A stretch of DNA of 64,000 nucleotides from Alkalidesulfovibrio alkalitolerans DSM 16529 (GTDB lineage Bacteria > Desulfobacterota > Desulfovibrionia > Desulfovibrionales > Desulfovibrionaceae). Positions 31,886-39,767 of the stretch are shown here, in pieces (the first letter of the stretch is position 1; each line of letters opens with the position of its first letter). The notes under the pieces are model-generated. The model searched no databases and was not told the DNA's origin. It worked only from the letters and a program-made list of their open reading frames with translations. The DNA lies in NCBI RefSeq assembly GCF_000422245.1, contig NZ_ATHI01000026.1, positions 124,001 to 188,000 of the forward strand, written 5' to 3'. A program made the position numbers and the translations under genes.

Positions 31886-33277
31886 GTGCAGCAACTTCCC
31901 CGCCTCATCATTTCCGGCCTTTCCGGCGGCTCGGGCAAGACCATCGTTTCGCTCGGTCTGGCCAGGGCTTTTGCCCGCGCCGGCACGGTCGTGGCTCCTT
32001 TCAAGAAGGGCCCGGACTACATAGACGCGGCCTGGCTCGGTTTGGCCGCTGGGCGCGCTTGCGCCAATCTCGACACCTTTCTCATGCCCGAAGAGGCCGT
32101 GCGAGGGCTTTTCGCACGTCGCGCCTCCCGCGATGGCATCGCCATCATCGAAGGCAACCGTGGGCTGTTCGACGGTGGCGACGCACAAGGCACGTATTCC
32201 ACGGCCGAGCTCGCCAAGCTCTTGCGAGCCCCGGTCATCCTGGTCGTGGACGCCACCAAGATGACCCGCACGGCCGCGGCGGTGATCCAGGGCTGCTGCA
32301 TCTTCGACCCTGGTCTTCGGCCCTCCGGCGTGATCCTCAATCAGACAGCCGGACCACGTCACCGCGACATCCTGCGCGAGTCCATCGAGCGCTACACCGA
32401 CGTTCCCGTTCTGGGCATGCTGCCCAAGATCGGCCAAAACCCCATCCCCGAGCGACACATGGGGCTGTGGTCGGATCGCGAGATGGACGGCGCGGCCGTG
32501 CTCGACCCTCTGGCCGATTTCGTGGCCGACAACTGCGATCTGGACGCCATCTTCCGACTGGCGCGCTCGGCTCCGGCGTTGGGTCATTTTCCCGAACCGC
32601 TCTTTGCTTCCGAGGAGCCCGGCGAGCCCGTGACCATCGGCGTGGTGCGCGACGCCGCGCTGTGGTTCTACTACCCGGAGAACATCGAAGCCCTTGAGCG
32701 CGCGGGAGCACGAATCGAGTACGTCAGCATCCTGACCCCTGATTTCTGGCCCGAAATACACGGGCTCTACCTTGGCGGCGGTTTCCCCGAGACCCAGGCG
32801 GAAGCCATTGCGGCCCGGGCCGACGTCCGGGCACGGGTGCGGGCCATGTCTGAGGATGGTATGCCGATCTACGCCGAGTGCGGCGGTTTCATGTATCTGG
32901 CGCGCGCCCTTGAGACCGGTGGACGCAGATTTCCCATGGCCGGAGCACTGCCCGTGGAGACCAGGCTTTGCGCGAAACCCCAGGGGCTTGGCTATGTCAC
33001 GGCCCAGGTCGTGCGGCAAAATCCCTTCCACCCGGAGGGTATGAACCTCAAGGCTCACGAATTCCACTATTCCCACTGCCCGGTTCCGGCCGAGGGGCTG
33101 GGCGATCTCTGCCTCGAACTATCGCGCGGGAAGGGCATGGGCGGTGGCCGCGACGGGCTGCTCGCGCGTAACACTTTCGCCGCATACAGCCACATCCACG
33201 CCCTCGGCGCCCCTCATTGGGCTCCTGGATTCGTGGCCGCCGCGCGCGCCTGCAAGGCGCGCATGCGCCAATCCTGA
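31886..33277 (+). CDS. cbiA: CbiA/CobB-family amidase, probable sirohaem amidase (DsrN)
   Basis: 463 residues, GTG start. N-terminal ATP-dependent part with ISGLSGGSGKTIVSLGLARAFA and KKGPDYIDAAW. C-terminal class I glutamine amidotransferase-like domain with LYLGGGFPE, the catalytic YAECGGFMYL and the late His region HEFHYSH. Family enzymes amidate cobyrinate a,c-carboxylates. Placement after dsrABD matches DsrN, which amidates the sirohaem of Dsr. No other cobalamin gene is nearby, so sirohaem is the more likely substrate (inference). Confidence 0.9.
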   Translation: MQQLPRLIISGLSGGSGKTIVSLGLARAFARAGTVVAPFKKGPDYIDAAWLGLAAGRACANLDTFLMPEEAVRGLFARRASRDGIAIIEGNRGLFDGGDAQGTYSTAELAKLLRAPVILVVDATKMTRTAAAVIQGCCIFDPGLRPSGVILNQTAGPRHRDILRESIERYTDVPVLGMLPKIGQNPIPERHMGLWSDREMDGAAVLDPLADFVADNCDLDAIFRLARSAPALGHFPEPLFASEEPGEPVTIGVVRDAALWFYYPENIEALERAGARIEYVSILTPDFWPEIHGLYLGGGFPETQAEAIAARADVRARVRAMSEDGMPIYAECGGFMYLARALETGGRRFPMAGALPVETRLCAKPQGLGYVTAQVVRQNPFHPEGMNLKAHEFHYSHCPVPAEGLGDLCLELSRGKGMGGGRDGLLARNTFAAYSHIHALGAPHWAPGFVAAARACKARMRQS

Positions 33278-33410
33278 CCGCCGCGCGGCCAACCGCACAA
33301 CAGGGGCCAACCGTCGCTGAAGATTCATATTCTTGCTGTAAGCTGCCACCTGGCGTAAAGTCGCGTTGGGTTCTGGTTCAGGCTTGAGCGTGCAATCCAA
33401 GCGGGTAATC

Positions 33411-34184
33411 ATGCAGCGATGCTTCACGTGGCGCCTCATTTGCGTGTCGGCAAGCCTTTTCGTTCTCCTTGCGGGGGCGTCGCCGTGCGTGGCCGAAGAG
33501 CCGTTGCGGGTGACCTACCTCGAACGTCCGCCCTATTATCACACCCAGAACGGCCGACCGGCTGGATTCCTGAACGACATCACGGCCGAGGTTCTCGCGC
33601 GGGCCGGGATCGAGGCGTCCTTCAAGGCGCTGCCCGCCAAGCGTATCCTCGACGAGATCATGGTTGCGGGCATGGCCGCTTGTTCGGTGGGCTGGTTCAA
33701 GACGCCCGAGCGCGAGGCCGCGGCCCGCTTCAGCCTGCCGCTGTGGCGCGACCCGCCCTACGTGGCCCTCATGCGCGCGGAAACGGCCGCGCGGTTTGGG
33801 GAGCATTCTTCCCTGTCCGCTCTCTTTGGCGATGCGGGGCTGCGCCTGGGCGTGCTAGACGGGTTTTCCTACGGCGACCCCATTGACGCTCGCATCACGG
33901 CCGAGGCGCGCGACGTGTACCGCATGACCGGTTCGCAGCGCCAGCTTGCCCGCATGCTCGCCGAAGGCAGGGTGGACTATATGCTCATCGCGCCCCTGGA
34001 GATCGTCGCCCTGCTGGAAAGCTCGGGTCTCGCGACCGACGAGTTCGGCACGGTCGCGTTGGACGATGTGCCTCCGGGACCGACGCGGCACTTGATCTGC
34101 GGCCGGGGCGTCTCCGTCGGCGTCATGAAACGCATAGACCGAGCCATTCGTGAATTGTACCCGAATGCGGAGCCTGCGCCATGA
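33411..34184 (+). CDS. Periplasmic binding protein (SBP_bac_3 type), sensor partner
   Basis: 257 residues from ATG 33411, with a signal peptide (LICVSASLFVLLAGASPCVAEE). The remainder is a type II periplasmic binding fold (LRVTYLERPPYYHTQNGRPAGFLNDITAEVLARAG at the start of the mature protein is typical of amino-acid-binding proteins). There is no transporter gene beside it. The stop overlaps the next gene, a histidine kinase, by four bases, so the pair probably acts in signalling rather than uptake. Ligand unknown. Confidence 0.82.
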   Translation: MQRCFTWRLICVSASLFVLLAGASPCVAEEPLRVTYLERPPYYHTQNGRPAGFLNDITAEVLARAGIEASFKALPAKRILDEIMVAGMAACSVGWFKTPEREAAARFSLPLWRDPPYVALMRAETAARFGEHSSLSALFGDAGLRLGVLDGFSYGDPIDARITAEARDVYRMTGSQRQLARMLAEGRVDYMLIAPLEIVALLESSGLATDEFGTVALDDVPPGPTRHLICGRGVSVGVMKRIDRAIRELYPNAEPAP

Positions 34185-35875
34185 ACGACAGACCGTTGCA
34201 CTTGCTCAAGCGCTCGCTGGCGCGCGATCTCTCCATCGGCATAATCGTCATCGCGGCGGTGACGGCGGTGGCCGCCATCTTTTTGCTCTACCAGGGCGCG
34301 GAGCGCCGGGCCGATCGGGACCTAGCCGAGATGGGCGACAGCTATCTGCGCTTTCTGCAGGAGACGCTGCGCATACCGTTGTGGGAGATGAACGACGTCG
34401 CGGTGATGGAGATCGGCCTGACCTTCAACCAGAACGTGCTGGTTGAACGGCTGGAGATATTCGACGCCTGGGGTCGGCCGCTGTTCGCGACCAAGGGCGA
34501 GCCCTCGGCCGACACGGTCACCCGCGCGGGCGATGTGACCTATGACGGACAGGTGATCGGGAGCGTCCGTTTGCATCTTTCCCTGGCCTCGCACCAGGAG
34601 GAGATGCGTGGGCTCGTGCGCCTGTTCGCTTTGGCGGGGATCGCCGTGCTGTTGGCCATCGGGCTGGCCACGGGCATGCTGCTCCGCGTGTTTCTCAATC
34701 GGTCCTTCGACGCCGTGAACGGGCTTGTGCAAGCCTACGCGGCGGGAAACTATGACGAGCCCGCGCCACGAATCCCGTATGCCGAGTTCGGGCCCGTGGT
34801 CGAGATGCTGACCCGCATGGGCGAAACCATCCGCCGCCAGATGAGCGAGTTGCGCGCGGCCGAGGCCAAGTACCGCTCCATTTTCGAGAACGCCGCGCAC
34901 GGCATCATCAGGACCACGGCGGATGGCCGCATACTGAACGCGAACCTGGCTGCCGCGCGCATAATGGGCTGCGACTCGGTACAAGACCTTTTGTCCCGCG
35001 ACGGACTCCTGATTTCGGGATTCTATCTCGACGAAAATTTGCGAAAGAATTTGCTCGAGACTTTGCGCGCCGCGGGCTCGGCCTCGGTCATGGCTCCGTT
35101 TCGCAACATCCAGGGCGAGGAACTGTGGATCGAGGTCCACCTGCACGGCATAATGGACGATGCAGGCAACCTCGTGGAGATTGAGGGTATCTTCGCCGAC
35201 GTCACCGAGCGGCGCGCGGCCGAGAGAGGCCTTCAGGCTTCTTTGGCCGAAAAGGAAGTGCTGCTCAAGGAGGTCCATCACCGGGTCAAGAACAACCTAC
35301 AGGTGGTCTCAAGCCTGCTCTATCTCCAATCCGCGAGCATCGAGGACGAGCGGATGAGCGAGATATTCAAGGAGAGCCAGGGGCGGGTTGCGGCCATGGC
35401 CCAGGTGCACGAGGAGTTGTACAACGCCCACGATCTCTCCAGCGTGGACCTTTCCGTGTACGCGGCCAATCTCATGGGCAAGGTTCTCATGTCGTTTTGC
35501 GGAAATTCCGTGGAGTTCGTGCGCGAAACGCTTCCAGTCCGGGTCTCGCTCGACGATGCCGTGCCTTGCGCCCTGATCCTGCACGAACTCGTGACCAACG
35601 CCTGCAAGCACGCCTTTGCAGGGCGGACGGGCGGACGGCTTCGTCTTCGGTTGTGCGAGGAGGGCGGGATGGTCGTCATGCGGCTGGACGACGACGGGCC
35701 AGGTTTTCCGGAGGGATTTGATCCGGAGCTTTCCGAATCCCTGGGCATGCTCCTGGTGCAGCGGTTGAGCGGCCAGCTACAGGGCGGTTTTGTCTTCGGA
35801 AAGAGCGATCTGGGCGGGGCCTTCGCGCGAATCGAGTTTCCCTTGCATGCGGACCGACACGCCCCTCCACCCTAG
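34181..35875 (+). CDS. Membrane histidine kinase, HisKA_2 type, with PAS domain
   Basis: 564 residues. Membrane segments at about 19-39 and 145-168 enclose a periplasmic sensor. Next come a HAMP-like linker, a PAS domain (about 222-345), and a HisKA_2 phosphorylation site EVHHRVKNNLQVVSSLL near residue 365. The ATPase has HELVTNACKHAF and DDDGPGFPEG. HisKA_2 kinases often phosphorylate stand-alone receivers; no response regulator is adjacent. Translationally coupled to the upstream binding protein, its likely input. Confidence 0.9.
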   Translation: MNDRPLHLLKRSLARDLSIGIIVIAAVTAVAAIFLLYQGAERRADRDLAEMGDSYLRFLQETLRIPLWEMNDVAVMEIGLTFNQNVLVERLEIFDAWGRPLFATKGEPSADTVTRAGDVTYDGQVIGSVRLHLSLASHQEEMRGLVRLFALAGIAVLLAIGLATGMLLRVFLNRSFDAVNGLVQAYAAGNYDEPAPRIPYAEFGPVVEMLTRMGETIRRQMSELRAAEAKYRSIFENAAHGIIRTTADGRILNANLAAARIMGCDSVQDLLSRDGLLISGFYLDENLRKNLLETLRAAGSASVMAPFRNIQGEELWIEVHLHGIMDDAGNLVEIEGIFADVTERRAAERGLQASLAEKEVLLKEVHHRVKNNLQVVSSLLYLQSASIEDERMSEIFKESQGRVAAMAQVHEELYNAHDLSSVDLSVYAANLMGKVLMSFCGNSVEFVRETLPVRVSLDDAVPCALILHELVTNACKHAFAGRTGGRLRLRLCEEGGMVVMRLDDDGPGFPEGFDPELSESLGMLLVQRLSGQLQGGFVFGKSDLGGAFARIEFPLHADRHAPPP

Positions 35876-35883
35876 CAAGCCGC

Positions 35884-36255
35884 TCAGCGTCGCAGGCGGC
35901 GCTCCCAGTCGAACTCACGGCTCGTGACCACGTCTTCCATGCGCCGGATGCGCCGCTCCAGCGTCTCGAAACGGCGCTTTAAGCCTTTGAGGGCGGCGCG
36001 TGGCGAGGCGGCATAGGTGTCGTAAAGGTCGCGCGCCTCGGAATCGGCGATCTCCATGGGCGGCTCGGGCTTGAGCAGCAGCGCGGCCAGAAGATATACA
36101 CCCACGCCCGGCCACACGCCCGTGAAGAGTGTCACCATAACGTAGACCACGCGTATCCAGAAGAGTGAAAGGCCCGAATAGGCGGAAAGACCCTTGAGCA
36201 CGCCAAGCAAAAATCCGTTCCGGGCGCGGTAAGGTCCTGGCCGATCAGCGTTCAT
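35884..36255 (-). CDS. pspC: Phage shock protein C
   Basis: 123 residues. PspC domain with the conserved FLLGVLKGLSAYSGLSLFWIRVVYVMVTLFTG and a second hydrophobic stretch ending VYLLAALLLKPEPP. A charged coiled-coil tail follows (ALKGLKRRFETLERRIRRME). Inner-membrane sensor of envelope stress with PspB. Its start overlaps the pspB stop by 11 bases. Confidence 0.92.
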   Translation of the reverse strand: MNADRPGPYRARNGFLLGVLKGLSAYSGLSLFWIRVVYVMVTLFTGVWPGVGVYLLAALLLKPEPPMEIADSEARDLYDTYAASPRAALKGLKRRFETLERRIRRMEDVVTSREFDWERRLRR

Positions 36256-36475
36256 GAGGTTTCTCCCGTTCCATGAGCAAGGTTTCCAGGGAGTCCACGC
36301 GTTTTTCCAGGCGTTCCATGCCCTGGTGCAGTTCCTGGGCGAGGCGGGCTTCCTCGTCGCGTGAGGATTTGCCCGTCCGGCCGCGAAAGAGCCAGATGAC
36401 GCCGAAGATGAAGGCGAAGACCAGTATCAGGCGCAGGGTGGTGAACAGTTCGGTGACAAAGGCGTCCGCGTGCAT
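36245..36475 (-). CDS. pspB: Phage shock protein B
   Basis: 76 residues. One membrane helix (LRLILVFAFIFGVIWLFRG, about 14-32) and a C-terminal coiled coil (LAQELHQGMERLEKRVDSLETLL), the PspB layout. The start at 36475 gives the expected size; upstream in-frame sequence is not PspB-like. Lies between pspA and pspC on the same strand. Confidence 0.85.
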   Translation of the reverse strand: MHADAFVTELFTTLRLILVFAFIFGVIWLFRGRTGKSSRDEEARLAQELHQGMERLEKRVDSLETLLMEREKPHER

Positions 36476-36607
36476 GGCGACTCCGGGATGCGGTGATGGT
36501 CGAGGTTCTGGGGCCTTCGCAGCATAGCGCACGAACGCGGAAACGGGCAAACCCGAATCCGGGCGTAAAGGGCGAGCCCAACTCTTCCGGGCGGCTCGCG
36601 CCGCGCG

Positions 36608-37285
36608 CTACGCGCGCGGCTCCCGCTCCAAATCTCGCTTGATGCTCGAAAGTTCACGCTCCACGTCCTCGTCGCGCTCAAGCTGCCGGAATTCGTCCTC
36701 CAGATCGGAGCGTTTTCCCCGAGACAGCCCCTCCACCTCGGCTTCGGCTTCCATGCGCTCGATCTCGCGCTCGAAACGATCGAAGCGCAAGAAGGCGTCG
36801 GACGATTCGGCGGCCTGGATTCGGCGACGGCAACGGGTTCGATGCTCGGCCCTGCCGTGCCGCTGCACGAGCATGCGCTGCTTTTCGCGCGCCGAGGCGA
36901 GCTTGGCTTCGAGCGCGGCGATGTCTTCCTGGGCCTGGCCCACCAGGGCGTCGGCCTGGCCCAGTTCCTCGTCCAGACTTTCGATGCGCCGCGCCAGGCG
37001 CTTCTTCTCGGCCAGCGCCTCGCGCGCCAGATCGTCCCGGCCCTTGCTCACGGCGAGCCGAGCGCGTTCCTCCCAGGTTCCAACCTTGGCGGAAAGAGCG
37101 TCCAGATCCCGGGCCACCGAAGCTCGGGCTGCCATGGCCGAGGCGCACGAAGCCTTGAGTTCGACGAGCGTCTCTTCCATCTCGCGAACCATGAGCCGGA
37201 TCATCTTCTCCGGATCCTCGGCCTTGTCGAGCATGGAGTTCAGGTTTGCGCTGATGATATCCTTGAAACGGGAGAAGATGCCCAT
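36608..37285 (-). CDS. pspA: Phage shock protein A
   Basis: 225 residues, PspA/IM30 family, nearly all coiled coil after the N-terminal amphipathic segment MGIFSRFKDIISANLNSMLDKAEDPEKMI. It binds damaged inner membrane and inhibits PspF. Translation starts after GGAGGATCGTC. A sigma-54 promoter lies directly upstream (37318-37333). Confidence 0.95.
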   Translation of the reverse strand: MGIFSRFKDIISANLNSMLDKAEDPEKMIRLMVREMEETLVELKASCASAMAARASVARDLDALSAKVGTWEERARLAVSKGRDDLAREALAEKKRLARRIESLDEELGQADALVGQAQEDIAALEAKLASAREKQRMLVQRHGRAEHRTRCRRRIQAAESSDAFLRFDRFEREIERMEAEAEVEGLSRGKRSDLEDEFRQLERDEDVERELSSIKRDLEREPRA

Positions 37286-37317
37286 GACGATCCTCCGGTG
37301 TTCTTGCCGTCAAGATG

Positions 37318-37333
37318 AGCACGGACTGTGCCA
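37318..37333 (-). promoter_or_regulatory. Sigma-54 promoter of pspABC
   Basis: Minus-strand TGGCACAGTCCGTGCT matches TGGCAC-N5-TTGCW with exact -24/-12 spacing and one mismatch (G for T at the first -12 base). It lies ~33 bases before pspA, as expected for a PspF-controlled promoter. Confidence 0.8.
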
Positions 37334-37403
37334 GTCCATCGGTTTGTCGCAACCATCTGGCGCCATTCGAAATAATGTTTCAGGCATGACGCGAGATGTG
37401 TTT

Positions 37404-37431
37404 ATTTTAGCCAAAATATGGCTATTTTAGC
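37404..37431. promoter_or_regulatory. AT-rich palindromic site between pspA and pspF
   Basis: TAGCCA-AAATA-TGGCTA (37408-37424) is a perfect inverted repeat framed by two direct ATTTTAGC copies (37404 and 37424). It lies about 80-90 bases upstream of the pspA sigma-54 promoter, where PspF binding sites are expected, and just ahead of pspF. Confidence 0.55.
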
Positions 37432-37453
37432 TGATAAGTGGTATAAATGACCA

Positions 37454-38497
37454 ATGGAAGCGACGCTGTCATCCCCAGGATTCGAATTCCTCGGCGAGAG
37501 CGAGCCGGTGCAGACATTTCTGGACGACCTGGCGCGGGCTGCGGTCGTGGAGCGGCCGGTGCTGTTCGTGGGAGAGCGTGGCACGGGCAAGGAGTTGGCA
37601 GCCGCGCGGCTGCATTATCTCTCGCCGCGCTGGCAAAATCCGTTCATGGCGCTCAATTGCGCCGCCCTGGCCCCAAGCCTCATCGAGGACGAATTGTTCG
37701 GCCACGAGCCCGGAGCCTTCACCGGCGCACTCAAACGCCGCCAGGGGAGGTTCGAGGCCGCGCACGGCGGCACGCTCTTTCTGGACGAGATCGGCGCGCT
37801 GGCCCTTTCGGCGCAGGAAAAGATGTTGCGCGTGGTGGAGTACGGGCTTTTGCAGCGCCTGGGATCGAGCAACGAGAGGCGGGTGGACGTGCGCGTGGTG
37901 GGCGCGGCCAACGTGGACCTGCCGCGCTTGGCCGACGAGGGACGCTTCAAGCGCGATCTCTTGGATCGGCTGGCCTTCGTGGTTCTGACATTGCCGCCGC
38001 TTCGTGCACGCGGGGAGGACATCGAGCTTTTGGCGAGGCACTTCGCCCGCCGTTTCGCCCTGGAGATGGGCAGGGACGAGCCGGATTTCGCGCCGTCCGC
38101 GCTTGCGCGCCTCCTGGCCCACGACTGGCCGGGCAACGTGCGCGAGTTGAAGAACGTGGTGGAGCGTGCGGTTTTCTCGGCCAGGGGCGACCTCGTCGAG
38201 GAGGTGGTATTCGATCCCTTTGCATCGCCCTGGCGGCCCGCACCGTCAATTGCAGCGCGCGAAGTGGGCTCGGCGGCAGAAGAGCCCTCTGCCCAAGACG
38301 CCGACACGGGACGGTTGGCCGCTGTGGATTTGAGCAGGCCGTTGGCCGAGCAGGTGGAGAATCTGAAGATTTCGCTTGCGCGCGAGGCCCTGGTCCGCGC
38401 ACGGCACAATCGCCGAGCCGCGGCCGTGATGCTCGGGCTGACCTATGACCAGTTCAGGGCGCTTTTGCGTCGTCACGCGGCCCGCATTCTCGAATGA
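37454..38497 (+). CDS. pspF: PspF, sigma-54 activator of the psp operon
   Basis: 347 residues. An AAA+ domain without a receiver: Walker A GERGTGKE (40-47), GAFTGA (87-92), LFLDEIGAL (Walker B), and the DWPGNVRELKNVVERAVF region. The C-terminal Fis-type helix-turn-helix is RARHNRRAAAVMLGLTYDQFRALL. Absence of a regulatory N-terminus and divergence from pspA identify PspF. No clear ribosome site was found at the ATG 37454. Confidence 0.93.
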   Translation: MEATLSSPGFEFLGESEPVQTFLDDLARAAVVERPVLFVGERGTGKELAAARLHYLSPRWQNPFMALNCAALAPSLIEDELFGHEPGAFTGALKRRQGRFEAAHGGTLFLDEIGALALSAQEKMLRVVEYGLLQRLGSSNERRVDVRVVGAANVDLPRLADEGRFKRDLLDRLAFVVLTLPPLRARGEDIELLARHFARRFALEMGRDEPDFAPSALARLLAHDWPGNVRELKNVVERAVFSARGDLVEEVVFDPFASPWRPAPSIAAREVGSAAEEPSAQDADTGRLAAVDLSRPLAEQVENLKISLAREALVRARHNRRAAAVMLGLTYDQFRALLRRHAARILE

Positions 38498-38547
38498 CGT
38501 GCCGCACGGCCGGGCCTAGGGGGTTGCTCGGCCTAAGGCGGCCCGTA

Positions 38548-38748
38548 TCAGGCCACGCGGATGATGACGTGGCCCGCTGCATGCTCGGGCACGTATCCTT
38601 GCGTTGCGGGCGTCGTGATGACGTGGCCGGCAGGGCCGGGCGTGACGTGTCCGGCCGGCGAGGCCGTGACGTGCCCTGGAGGGCCCGCCGTGGTCATGCC
38701 CGGAGGACCGGCCATGGTGGCTCCGGGACCGGTTGTCAAAATGGCCAT
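38548..38748 (-). CDS. Small Gly/Pro/His repeat protein, unknown
   Basis: 66 residues, MAILTTGPGATMAGPPG onward, dominated by a degenerate repeat of the form (G/S)PxGHVT: PPGHVTASP, PAGHVTPGP, PAGHVITTP, HAAGHVIIRV. An excellent GGAGGA site lies five bases before the ATG at 38748, which argues for real translation on this strand despite the low complexity. No signal peptide or membrane helix. Follows the 142-residue membrane protein gene by 58 bases. No family recognised. Confidence 0.5.
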   Translation of the reverse strand: MAILTTGPGATMAGPPGMTTAGPPGHVTASPAGHVTPGPAGHVITTPATQGYVPEHAAGHVIIRVA

Positions 38749-38806
38749 CTCGTTCCTCCCTGAAATGCTGCTCCCAGGATTTTCTACGTCTCCCGAAGCC
38801 GTCCGG

Positions 38807-39235
38807 TCAATATCCTTGCCCGCCCTGGGCAGGCGCATCGGCGGATTTGTCGAACTCATGTCTGAGAACGAGGAAGCCGAGCACGATCGCGGCCAGCAGG
38901 TGCAATGTCTGGGCCCCCATCCCGAAGGCGGAGGTGACGCCGATGTAGGCCAGGGCGTTCGCGGCCGCAAGGCCGAGGGCCACCGGGATGCCCAGCGCCC
39001 TCTTGATGACCATGAAACGCAGCCCGAGTGGCAGGACCAAGGCCATGATCCAACCTGCGACTCGCGAAAGCAGGGACAGGGCCAGCAGCATGGGCAGGCT
39101 CATGCCCAGAACTTCCGCGGCCGTGGCCAGTGTGTTGGCGGGATCGGGGAGGGCGGCGAGGGATGCGGCCGTCTCCACCACGGGCAAAATGCCCAGACTC
39201 ACCGCCATGGCCGTGGGGTCGCGCCAGATGCGCAT
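38807..39235 (-). CDS. Small integral membrane protein, unknown
   Basis: 142 residues with about four hydrophobic segments (near 8-28, 42-72, 80-100, 105-125). GGAG lies five bases before ATG 39235. The neighbours are a soluble hypothetical upstream and the GHV-repeat small gene downstream, all on the same strand, possibly one operon. No family recognised. Confidence 0.65.
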   Translation of the reverse strand: MRIWRDPTAMAVSLGILPVVETAASLAALPDPANTLATAAEVLGMSLPMLLALSLLSRVAGWIMALVLPLGLRFMVIKRALGIPVALGLAAANALAYIGVTSAFGMGAQTLHLLAAIVLGFLVLRHEFDKSADAPAQGGQGY

Positions 39236-39298
39236 ACGGTCTCCTTTGCGGCGTCTCGCCGCGAGACGGCCGGATTGATTGTCGCTCTCGAGCGCGTA

Positions 39299-39322
39299 AC
39301 GGCCACGACTAGTCGTGGCCGT
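39299..39322. repeat. Perfect 24 bp palindrome
   Basis: ACGGCCACGACT followed by its exact reverse complement AGTCGTGGCCGT. It covers the stop codon of the gene at 39309-39680. As RNA it would form a long stem with a very small or slipped loop; as DNA it could bind a dimeric protein. Confidence 0.7.
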
Positions 39323-39680
39323 GGTACATCTTGGCTTCCGTCTTGGCCGGGTTCTTTTCCAGGCGGCGGTAGCGGTTCCTGGCCGTCTCGGCGAACATGC
39401 CCACGATGCGCGACATATCCGAATCGGTCCAGACCTCCTGGAAGGCCGGGCGTTCGGTTATTCCCGGCCCCAGGGCGAATCCGGGTTCGTTGTCTGGATC
39501 GAGGCAGACGTCCTCGAAGCGCACCGTGCCGTTTTCACCCATGGCGTTCTCGAGCAGTTCCTGGATCGTATAGACGAAGAACTTCTTCACGTCCTCCACG
39601 GATTCGGCCTGATCCAGGCGTTCACGGAAGATGGGACGAAGCTGGTTCTCAATCTTGGTGTAGGACATCTGCTTGGTCAT
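39309..39680 (-). CDS. Conserved-looking soluble hypothetical protein
   Basis: 123 residues, MTKQMSYTKIENQLRPIFRE onward, acidic, mostly helical at the N-terminus, with a C-terminal MYHGHD tail that could bind metal. AGGAGG is placed four bases before ATG 39680, a strong start. No family recognised. May form a unit with the two small genes downstream. Confidence 0.7.
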   Translation of the reverse strand: MTKQMSYTKIENQLRPIFRERLDQAESVEDVKKFFVYTIQELLENAMGENGTVRFEDVCLDPDNEPGFALGPGITERPAFQEVWTDSDMSRIVGMFAETARNRYRRLEKNPAKTEAKMYHGHD

Positions 39681-39767
39681 GACGCCTCCTGACATGGCTT
39701 GAGTGCGAAAGGAATGCGAGCCATGCCGTAAGCATACATGTTTCGGCGTCCAGGGCAAGTGGCGCGG

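Noticed and set aside
38561-39682. 373-codon plus-strand frame over the small-gene region
   Set aside because: No ribosome site and repetitive Pro/Gly/Arg composition; the minus-strand genes each have strong ribosome sites.
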